Assembly: GCF_008838325.1 (NCBI RefSeq)
Contig: NZ_CP042829.1
Span: forward strand, 62,001 to 126,000
DNA: 64,000 nt
Direction of reading: 5' to 3'
Source of the DNA: Tepidiforma bonchosmolovskayae
Lineage (GTDB): Bacteria; Chloroflexota; Dehalococcoidia; Tepidiformales; Tepidiformaceae
Shown: piece by piece, positions 9,016 to 14,895 of the stretch
Layout: each line of letters opens with the position of its first letter
How positions within the stretch are numbered: the first letter of the stretch is position 1
Position numbers and translations under genes: made by a program
Notes under the pieces: model-generated
Told to the model about the DNA's origin: nothing
Database searches by the model: none
What the model saw: only the letters and a program-made list of their open reading frames with translations

Positions 9016-9636
9016 CTAGTTCCTCCCGGCTGCTGCCCGCAGCCGTTCCTGAAGTGAATCCCAGGCCTGCTGGATGCGCGCATTCAGCTCTTCCAGCGTG
9101 CCGTTGTTTTCGATGATGACGTCGCCCCGGGCAATGCGCTCCTCGTTCGTGAGCTGCGAGGCGATGCGCGCGCGCGCGGCATCCGGGTCGAGCCCGTTGC
9201 GGGCGGCCAGGCGCTGAACGGCGATTTCCGGGTCGACCACGACGACCCAAATCTCGTCGACGAGGTCCTCCCAGCCCGCCTCCAGGAGCACCGCCGCCTC
9301 GAGGACAACGATGTCGTTCCCCGCGGCCTCGAATTCGGCGAGCTGCTCGCTGGCAAGCCGCCGGATGCCGGGCCAGACAATGTCAGTAAGCTTCTTGAGC
9401 TCGTCGGGTTTGCCGAAGACCTTGCTCCCCAGCACCTTGCGGTCGATCGTGCCGTCGGGGGCGACCACCTCGGGGCCGAAGGTCTCGACCACCTTCTGGT
9501 AGGTTTCGGTGCCCGGGTCATAGGTGCGGTGGCCGAGGATGTCGGCATCGATGACGGGGATGCCGCGTTCGCGGAAAAAGCTGGTCACGGTGGATTTGCC
9601 GCTGGCGATGCCGCCCGTCAGCCCGATTACGTGCAC
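9016..9636 (-). CDS. coaE: Dephospho-CoA kinase
   Basis: CoaE phosphorylates the 3'-OH of the ribose of dephospho-CoA with ATP, the last step of coenzyme A synthesis in the cytoplasm. The 206-residue length is normal. The P-loop GGIASGKS is at residues 8-15. It is followed by the substrate-binding DADILGHRTYDPGT block, the LEAAVLLEAGW block and the lid region VQRLAARNGLDPDAARARIASQ. The start is GTG, with the family N-terminus MHVIGLTGG. It is the first gene of the minus-strand operon running down to 3560. The other genes have no obvious link to CoA, so this looks like an operon of convenience. Confidence 0.95.
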   Translation of the reverse strand: MHVIGLTGGIASGKSTVTSFFRERGIPVIDADILGHRTYDPGTETYQKVVETFGPEVVAPDGTIDRKVLGSKVFGKPDELKKLTDIVWPGIRRLASEQLAEFEAAGNDIVVLEAAVLLEAGWEDLVDEIWVVVVDPEIAVQRLAARNGLDPDAARARIASQLTNEERIARGDVIIENNGTLEELNARIQQAWDSLQERLRAAAGRN

Positions 9637-9704
9637 AAGGGACTCCGGCTGCGATGTCTGAATCTTCAGTCTACCGCGATGGTAAGGGGCTCACAAACGA
9701 AGCG

Positions 9705-9929
9705 TTATCGGCGGACGGGGTTCCCATCTTTGTCGTAGAGCACCTCGGGGGTCCCGAACTTCCGGTTCAGGTATCCGTACCCCACGAGCGCCAGGACGCC
9801 GCCCACGGCCCCGATGACCACGCCCAGGACCACATCAGAAGCGTTGAACCGCACGAAGAGGAAGGCGATGAAGGTCGCGATGAAGCCGAGGAGGAAGGCG
9901 TTGACGTAGGGCCGGAGCAGGCGGGGCAT
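9705..9929 (-). CDS. Small two-helix membrane protein
   Basis: The 74-residue protein has two hydrophobic segments, about residues 10-27 (AFLLGFIATFIAFLFV) and 32-53 (VVLGVVIGAVGGVLALVGYGYL). A short polar C-terminal tail containing YDKDGNPV follows. I do not recognise a family or function. It lies between coaE and a DUF402 gene on the same strand, 9 bp after the latter's stop, so it is probably cotranscribed with the DUF402 gene. The start is ATG with no clear Shine-Dalgarno. The coding call rests on the clean hydrophobic pattern and the tight spacing. Confidence 0.7.
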   Translation of the reverse strand: MPRLLRPYVNAFLLGFIATFIAFLFVRFNASDVVLGVVIGAVGGVLALVGYGYLNRKFGTPEVLYDKDGNPVRR

Positions 9930-9938
9930 GGGTGCATT

Positions 9939-10445
9939 CTACGCCTTGCGGGCGGGGGCGTAGCGGGCCTCGAGCCGGGCGGCTTCATCGATGATGTGGC
10001 GATAGCGGGCGTGGACCTCGCGGTCTGCTGCACGGGCGGATTCCAGGTCCGACGGGGTGAGCAGGCCCGCTTCGGCGAGCGTTTCGAACTCGTCGCGGTC
10101 TTCCTCGAGCAGGATGTCGCCCGGGAGCACCCACCAGTCGAGCACGAGGTCGCGGTAGGTGACGCTTTCCGGGGCGATGGCGACGTCGGCCACAGCGTCG
10201 AAGCGGTGCGCAATCAGCCGGCCGAGCGGGTCGCGCCAGCGGTAGAGGTTGTAGGGCCGGCGCGCCCAGAAATAGCCGAGCGAGATGGAGCCGGGCGGCA
10301 CGGTAACCGGGATATCAGGCGGGCCGCCTCCGCGCTGCATGTCGAATCGGACGATGACAACGCCGCGGCCGAGGTGAACCAGCTGCGTGGCGTACTCGCG
10401 GCGCTCGCCGCCCGGCTTCAGCTTTACTTCGAGGTAGACATCCAT
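9939..10445 (-). CDS. DUF402 domain protein
   Basis: The 168-residue protein resembles the DUF402 family. It has a beta-rich core with an ARRPYNLYRWRDPLGRL block (compare the family WxxRPYxxYRW pattern). A VTYRDLVLDWWVLPG strand pair with conserved acidic residues follows, then DEDRDEF-like acids. Some DUF402 proteins are nucleoside di-/triphosphatases and others are fused to RNA-binding domains, so a nucleotide hydrolase role is possible but unproven. The C-terminal 60 residues are helical and charged. It is transcribed divergently from the enoyl-CoA hydratase across a 56 bp gap. Confidence 0.75.
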   Translation of the reverse strand: MDVYLEVKLKPGGERREYATQLVHLGRGVVIVRFDMQRGGGPPDIPVTVPPGSISLGYFWARRPYNLYRWRDPLGRLIAHRFDAVADVAIAPESVTYRDLVLDWWVLPGDILLEEDRDEFETLAEAGLLTPSDLESARAADREVHARYRHIIDEAARLEARYAPARKA

Positions 10446-10501
10446 CGCAAGGGCGACTCCCGCGGAGTATTCTGCCGCCGAAGACCTCCAGGAGCCCGAC
10501 G

Positions 10502-11290
10502 ATGACCGATTCCGGCTTCTCGAACATCCGTTATGAAAAGCGCGATGCCATTGCCATCATCACCATCAATCGCGAGCAGGCCCTGAATGCCATCGATATG
10601 AAGACCTCGAGCGAGATGTACCGCGCCTGGTGCGACTTCCGGGATGACGACGCGCTCCGGGTCGCAATCCTGACCGGCGCCGGGGAGAAGGCCTTCTCGA
10701 CCGGAATGGATCTCGTCGCGACTGCACGGGGAGAGAACCAGTTCGATGGCGGGAAACCGGTTCCCTTCGGCGGCTTCACCCGGCGGATGACGATTGACAA
10801 GCCGATCATCGCCGCCATCAACGGCTACTGCCTTGCCGGCGGCCTCGAACTCGCCCTCGCCTGCGATATCCGCATCTGCACCCCAGATGCCCGGTTCGGC
10901 CTTCCTGAAGTGCGGTGGGCGATTATGCCGGGCGCCGGAGGAACGCAGCGGCTGCCGCGGGCGGTCCCGGCGGCGTGGGCAAACTACATGATCCTGACGG
11001 GAGAACAGATCGACGCCGAGACCGCGCTCCGCATCGGCCTCGTTTCGCACATCGTGCCGAAGGACGAGCTGATGGACCGCGCCCTGCAGATCGCGGGCGT
11101 CATCTGCGAGCGCGGCCCGCTCGCCGTCCGGGCGGCGAAGGAGGCGATCCGGCGGGGGCTCGACATGCCGCTCGACCACGGTCTCGCGTTCGAAGAGCTG
11201 CTGTTTACGCGCCTCATGGCCACCGAGGACGCGAAGGAAGGGCCGCGCGCCTTCGCCGAGAAGCGGAAGCCCAACTACCAGGGGCGATGA
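10502..11290 (+). CDS. Enoyl-CoA hydratase/isomerase family protein
   Basis: The 262-residue crotonase-fold protein has the oxyanion-hole region GEKAFSTGMDL and the second block INGYCLAGGLELALACDIRI. The helix GLPEVRWAIMPGAGGTQRLPR carries the position of one catalytic Glu (E in LPEV). The usual second catalytic Glu position reads A in IMPGAGG, so the exact chemistry (hydratase, isomerase or other crotonase reaction) is uncertain. It probably works on acyl-CoA intermediates in fatty acid or other carboxylic acid breakdown. The ATG start has an AGGAG about 8 bp upstream. The next gene begins 1 bp after its stop, yet looks functionally unrelated. Confidence 0.9.
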   Translation: MTDSGFSNIRYEKRDAIAIITINREQALNAIDMKTSSEMYRAWCDFRDDDALRVAILTGAGEKAFSTGMDLVATARGENQFDGGKPVPFGGFTRRMTIDKPIIAAINGYCLAGGLELALACDIRICTPDARFGLPEVRWAIMPGAGGTQRLPRAVPAAWANYMILTGEQIDAETALRIGLVSHIVPKDELMDRALQIAGVICERGPLAVRAAKEAIRRGLDMPLDHGLAFEELLFTRLMATEDAKEGPRAFAEKRKPNYQGR

Positions 11291-11291
11291 C

Positions 11292-12671
11292 ATGGACCGG
11301 CCCGGCGCCCGCCGTGTTGCCGGGCTGAGCGGAGGGGTCCTGCTGCTCTCGCTGCTCCTCCTGGCCGCCTGCACAGCGGAACGCCAGGCTCCGGCGGTGC
11401 CCGGCATCGTGGCCGTGACCGCCGAGCGCATCCGTGACGAGCATGGCCTCGCCACCACACGGAGCAGGGTGACGGTCACGTTCGACGGCCCGGTGGTCCC
11501 CGCCCAGTCCCGGATTCCGCTCGCATCCCATTTCGAGTTTGATGTGCTGCAGGCCGACGGCAGCGCGAAGCGCGTGCTGGTCAAGACGGCAGAACGAAGC
11601 CCGGCCGACCGGCGGCAGGTGGTCCTCGAGGTTGACGCCCTCGTGACGAGAGGGAGCACGCTGCGGGTTTCGCGCCGGGCGTTCAACCCGGCCGCCCCGG
11701 GGGTGGTCGAAGCGGAGGTGGGCGCCGGGCTCGAGCCCGTGGCAGCACTGCTCGCCTCCGTCGCGCTGGCCCCGGCCGACCCGGCCTTCTTCGACCCCCC
11801 GGCGCCGCGGGCGACAGACCCGGCCGACGACGACCCTGCGGCGATGCGCGCGGCGCTTGCGCGGCACCTGCGGCAGCGGGGAACAGACGCGGCGACCATC
11901 GCCGATGCCCTCGCGGTCTACGACGCGATCCCGCCGGCGACGGTCCCGGCCCCAAAGCTCCGGGCCGCGCTCGCCGCGCTCGTCGGCACCTTCGCGGAAC
12001 CGGCCCTCACCGACCTCCTGACAGCGCAGAACTGCACCGGGCTGCCGGCGGCGTCCATCGACTTCCGCACGCCGCCGGGGAATGAACGGCTGCTTGCCCG
12101 GGTTACCTACACCGGCAACGGGGCCCGCGTGGTTTCGGTCGAGCCGGGCCTGCGGGATGAGCGGTTCGAGCTGCTGATGCCGCTCCTTGCGCACGAGGCC
12201 GTGCACTGCGACCAGGCCGACAGCCGGGTCGAAGAGATTGTCACCACGGCCTTCGACACGCTGCTCTTCCTGCAGCTGGTGGCCGCCGACCCGTCGCTCG
12301 CCCAAGAGCGCTCCCGGCTGGCGCGCGAGCTGCGGATCGACGCGCTGGCACTAATCAACAGCGGCGGCGTGTGGCCCGAATCGATCGGCGTACTCCGCTC
12401 GCCCGGCGTGGTGCAGGCGCTGCCCGGTACGAACGCGGACCACCGGTCGTTCGCCGAGTTTGTGGTGCGGTCGTACCCCTCCGTGAGGGAGCTTCAATCG
12501 CCGACAGAGCCGCTGGCGGCGGCATACATGGCGGGGCTTGCATCCGGGGCGGGCGTCACCGCGGGCGACCCGTTCGACCTTCGCCAGCTCGACGACCTGC
12601 TGGGCCGGGCGCTGGATATCGGGGACCTCTTGGAGGTCATCCGCGCTTTCGGGCTCGAGCCTGCGGGCTGA
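11292..12671 (+). CDS. Putative lipoprotein with an HExxH motif
   Basis: The 459-residue protein starts with a basic n-region, a hydrophobic stretch and a lipobox ending LLAAC, with the lipidated Cys at residue 27. It is probably exported and membrane-anchored. Residues 35-140 look like a beta-rich domain. Residues 295-310 contain LMPLLAHEAVHCDQAD, with HEAVH at 301-305, a typical zinc-metallopeptidase helix. An acidic pair further on (RVEEIV) could supply a third ligand. I do not recognise a named family, and peptidase activity is inferred from the motif alone. It lies 1 bp after the enoyl-CoA hydratase stop and is probably cotranscribed with it. The SAM riboswitch region follows. Confidence 0.75.
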   Translation: MDRPGARRVAGLSGGVLLLSLLLLAACTAERQAPAVPGIVAVTAERIRDEHGLATTRSRVTVTFDGPVVPAQSRIPLASHFEFDVLQADGSAKRVLVKTAERSPADRRQVVLEVDALVTRGSTLRVSRRAFNPAAPGVVEAEVGAGLEPVAALLASVALAPADPAFFDPPAPRATDPADDDPAAMRAALARHLRQRGTDAATIADALAVYDAIPPATVPAPKLRAALAALVGTFAEPALTDLLTAQNCTGLPAASIDFRTPPGNERLLARVTYTGNGARVVSVEPGLRDERFELLMPLLAHEAVHCDQADSRVEEIVTTAFDTLLFLQLVAADPSLAQERSRLARELRIDALALINSGGVWPESIGVLRSPGVVQALPGTNADHRSFAEFVVRSYPSVRELQSPTEPLAAAYMAGLASGAGVTAGDPFDLRQLDDLLGRALDIGDLLEVIRAFGLEPAG

Positions 12672-12682
12672 CCAATAACGGG

Positions 12683-12713
12683 TTGTCGCCTTACGGCACT
12701 GTCGTGCTAGCAT
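12683..12713 (+). promoter_or_regulatory. Possible promoter of the methionine operon
   Basis: TTGTCG at 12683-12688 could serve as a -35 box. TAGCAT at 12708-12713, preceded by TGC, could serve as an extended -10. The spacing of 19 bp is long and the match is only moderate. The position, about 25 bp before the riboswitch, fits a promoter driving the riboswitch and the genes after it. Confidence 0.35.
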
Positions 12714-12737
12714 TGGCACAATCCCGCGAACGTGGCC

Positions 12738-12851
12738 GCTCGTATCGAGATGGGGTTGAGGGACCGGCCCGATGAAACCCCGGCAACCTGCCCGGCAGGG
12801 TAAGGTGCCAAGTCCGGCCTCCCGGGTTTTCCCTGGGGGAAAGATGAGAGC
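12738..12851 (+). ncRNA. SAM-I (S-box) riboswitch
   Basis: The RNA matches the SAM-I aptamer. The 5' P1 strand is GCTCGTATC at 12738-12746 and its partner is GATGAGAGC at 12843-12851. Between them are the conserved GAGGGACCGGCCC and GATGAAACCCCGGCAACC blocks and the GGTGCCAAGTCC block. These form the four-way junction and the SAM pocket. SAM binding normally lowers expression of methionine-pathway genes. It lies 185 bp before the ThrC-like gene and so assigns that operon to methionine supply. The expression platform is not a classical U-tract terminator (see the leader ORF and hairpin). Confidence 0.95.
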
Positions 12852-12897
12852 GACTTCGCTCCGAAACACGGCCCACGCGGAACGAGGAGTTGCCGAG

Positions 12898-12933
12898 ATG
12901 GTTGAGTTCCTGGGCCGAATGGTCATGCTCTAG
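12898..12933 (+). CDS. Candidate 11-residue leader peptide (MVEFLGRMVML)
   Basis: A short ORF of 11 codons starts with ATG at 12898 and ends with TAG at 12931-12933. It has an excellent Shine-Dalgarno, GAGGAG at 12884-12889, 8 nt before the start. Three of the 11 codons are ATG. Its stop codon abuts the left arm of the GCCCCT/AGGGGC hairpin. Placed between a SAM riboswitch and a methionine-pathway gene, it could be an attenuator peptide that senses methionyl-tRNA, or a coupling ORF. Chance occurrence of so short an ORF cannot be excluded. Confidence 0.4.
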   Translation: MVEFLGRMVML

Positions 12934-12951
12934 CCCCTCACCAGAAGGGGC
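12933..12951 (+). promoter_or_regulatory. Hairpin between riboswitch and metM-like gene
   Basis: GCCCCT (12933-12938) can pair with AGGGGC (12946-12951) around a 7-nt loop, and the first G is the last base of the leader ORF stop codon. No run of T follows, so it is not a classical intrinsic terminator. A second hairpin, CTGCGC/GCGCAG, lies near 12985-13001, shortly before the ribosome-binding site GGGAGG at 13025-13030. Together they may form the expression platform. Confidence 0.45.
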
Positions 12952-13036
12952 CTCCCGCACCGTCGTCGCCGTTGCCCGCCGAGCGCTGCGCAGCCGCGCA
13001 GAGCTGTTGCGGGCCCACCGCTCAGGGAGGAAGAGC

Positions 13037-14281
13037 ATGAGCTTTGCAAAGAATCTCCGCTGCCGTGAATGTCACCGCGAGTACCCGCTCGAAGCGCGGC
13101 ATGTGTGCGACTTCTGCTTCGGGCCGGTTGAAGTTACCTACGACTACGAGGCCATCCAGAAGAATGTTTCGAGGGAGCGGATCGAACGGGGGCCGGCCTC
13201 GCTCTGGCGGTACCGGGATTTCCTGCCCTGTGACCCCGACTCCGCAATCGATATCGGCGCCGGGTTCACGCCGCTGGTCCGCGCGAAGAACCTGGGCAGG
13301 GCCCTCGGGCTGAACAACCTCTGGATCAAGAACGACACGGTCAACCCGACCTGGTCGTTCAAGGACCGTGTCGTCGCGGTCGCTGCGAGCCGCGCGCGGG
13401 AGCTGGGATACGACAAGCTGGCCTGCGCCAGCACGGGCAACCTGGCGAACAGCGTGAGCGCGCACGCCGCTGCGGCCGGGATGGAGGCAGTGGTCTTCAT
13501 CCCGCACGACCTCGAACTCGGAAAGGTGCTCGGCTCGAGCATCTACGGGCCGACGCTGGTGAAGGTACGCGGCAACTACGATGCGGTGAACCGCCTCTGC
13601 GCCGAGCTGGCCGGCTCGTACAACTGGGCGTTCGTCAATGTGAATGTCCGCCCGTACTACTCGGAAGGCTCGAAGACGCTCGGCTTCGAGGTTGCAGAGC
13701 AGCTTGGCTGGCGGGCCCCTGACCACTGTGTCGTGCCGATCGCCAGCGGTTCGCTCTTCGTGAAGATTCGAAAGGGGCTCCTGGAGCTCTGGAAGACCGG
13801 CCTAATCGATGAGCCGAAGACACGGATGAGCGGGGCGCAGGCCGCCGGCTGCTCGCCGGTCGCGACCGCATGGCAGGAAGGCTCGATGAACTTCCGCCCG
13901 CAGCGCCCCAACACGATCGCCAAGTCGCTCGCAATCGGGAACCCGGCCGACGGCTACTACAGCCTCGTCCAGCTGAAGGAGACGGGCGGCGCCTGCGGCA
14001 GCGTGACCGACGACGAGATCGTCGCCGGCATGAAGCTGCTGGCCGAGACGGAAGGCATCTTTGCCGAGACGGCCGGCGGCGTCACGATCGCTTCGCTGAA
14101 GCAGCTCGCCGAACAGGGCAGAATCCATCCTGACGAGCTCACCGTCGCGTTCATCACGGGCGCCGGGTTCAAGACGGTCGAAGCGGTGGCCGAGGCGCTC
14201 AACCCGCCGCTCGAGATTGACGCGACGATTGAGAGCTTCGAAGCTGCCTACGGTGCCCGCGTGGCACAGGGAGTCGCCTGA
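13037..14281 (+). CDS. metM (thrC-like): ThrC-family PLP enzyme, probable MetM-type homocysteine synthase (or threonine synthase)
   Basis: The 414-residue fold-type II PLP enzyme has an N-terminal zinc ribbon (Cys 9, 12, 24, 27). The PLP lysine is K109 in WSFKDR, the phosphate loop is STGNLANSV, and other blocks are RPYYSEGSKT and AETAGGVT. Sequence alone would suggest threonine synthase. However, it lies under a SAM-I riboswitch and is followed directly by a NIL-domain gene and a MoaD-like carrier. In Streptomyces, the ThrC homolog MetM takes sulfur from a thiocarboxylated carrier (MetO) and converts O-phosphohomoserine to homocysteine. The same gene pairing and the N-terminal zinc ribbon favour that role here. 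The ATG at 13037 has GGGAGG 6 bp upstream. It overlaps the next gene by 1 bp. Confidence 0.85.
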   Translation: MSFAKNLRCRECHREYPLEARHVCDFCFGPVEVTYDYEAIQKNVSRERIERGPASLWRYRDFLPCDPDSAIDIGAGFTPLVRAKNLGRALGLNNLWIKNDTVNPTWSFKDRVVAVAASRARELGYDKLACASTGNLANSVSAHAAAAGMEAVVFIPHDLELGKVLGSSIYGPTLVKVRGNYDAVNRLCAELAGSYNWAFVNVNVRPYYSEGSKTLGFEVAEQLGWRAPDHCVVPIASGSLFVKIRKGLLELWKTGLIDEPKTRMSGAQAAGCSPVATAWQEGSMNFRPQRPNTIAKSLAIGNPADGYYSLVQLKETGGACGSVTDDEIVAGMKLLAETEGIFAETAGGVTIASLKQLAEQGRIHPDELTVAFITGAGFKTVEAVAEALNPPLEIDATIESFEAAYGARVAQGVA

Positions 14282-14523
14282 TGGCCGTCAAACGCGTCCG
14301 GTTTACCTTCCCGGAGAACCTGATCCGGGAGCCGATTATTTACCGGCTCGGCCACGAGTTCCGGGTCATCACCAACGTGCGGATGGCCGATGTCGACGAA
14401 AAGACCGGGTGGGTTGTCCTCGAACTCGAGGGTGAGCCCGACGAGATCGAACGGAGCCTCGCCTGGGCACAGGAGCGTGGTGTCCGCGTCGACCCGGTGA
14501 CCGGGGACATCGTCGAAGGCTAG
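14281..14523 (+). CDS. NIL domain protein
   Basis: The 80-residue protein is a stand-alone NIL domain, the small ferredoxin-like fold found at the C-terminus of the methionine transporter ATPase MetN and in sulfur-assimilation proteins of methanogens. It contains FPENLIREPIIYRLGHEF and the VLELEGEPDEIERSLAW strand-helix pair. In MetN the domain binds methionine and inhibits transport. Here it may sense methionine or assist sulfur transfer, which is inference. Its ATG shares one base with the stop of the ThrC-like gene (TGATG), so translation is coupled. It lies under the same SAM riboswitch. Confidence 0.9.
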   Translation: MAVKRVRFTFPENLIREPIIYRLGHEFRVITNVRMADVDEKTGWVVLELEGEPDEIERSLAWAQERGVRVDPVTGDIVEG

Positions 14524-14603
14524 CCGGCATCGAAGGCACCGCACCCGCTGCCAGCCGCTGCAACCTGCAACCGAAACCTGCACCTGCAAGGAAGGATGAC
14601 ACC

Positions 14604-14885
14604 GTGCCCATCAATGTCCGCATTCCCCAGCCGCTCCGCCCGCTCACGGGCAACCAGCCGACGGTCACTGCCGAGGGTACGACCCTCGCGCTGCTCGTCG
14701 ACAACCTCGAACGTGCCTACCCGGGCATCAAGGAGCGGATGGTCGACGAAGCCGGGCAGATCCGTCGGTTCGTCAACATTTACGTCAATGGCGACGACGT
14801 CCGGTTCCTGGACGGCCTCGAGACGGCCCTGAAAGACGGGGACGAGGTGAGCATCGTACCCGCAGTCGCGGGCGGCGCGTACTGA
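14604..14885 (+). CDS. MoaD/ThiS-family sulfur carrier protein (MetO-like)
   Basis: The 93-residue ubiquitin-like protein has the beta-grasp pattern of MoaD/ThiS/CysO. It starts INVRIPQPLRPLTG and has a VDNLERAYPGIKERMVDE helix, a FVNIYVNGDDVRF strand pair and a DEVSIVPAVAGGAY C-terminus. Carriers of this type receive sulfur as a thiocarboxylate on a terminal Gly-Gly. Here two extra residues, Ala-Tyr, follow the Gly-Gly, so a peptidase would have to remove them first, as JAMM-type proteases do for some carriers. The start is GTG at 14604, with GGAAGGA 7 bp upstream. The ATG at 14596 is out of frame. It is the third gene of the riboswitch-controlled operon and the likely sulfur donor to the ThrC-like enzyme. 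Confidence 0.9.
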   Translation: MPINVRIPQPLRPLTGNQPTVTAEGTTLALLVDNLERAYPGIKERMVDEAGQIRRFVNIYVNGDDVRFLDGLETALKDGDEVSIVPAVAGGAY

Positions 14886-14895
14886 GGCCGCACGC

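Noticed and set aside
12933-12960. Classical intrinsic terminator after the SAM riboswitch
   Set aside because: The hairpin is only 6 bp and no T run follows, so I list it as a possible expression-platform hairpin instead.
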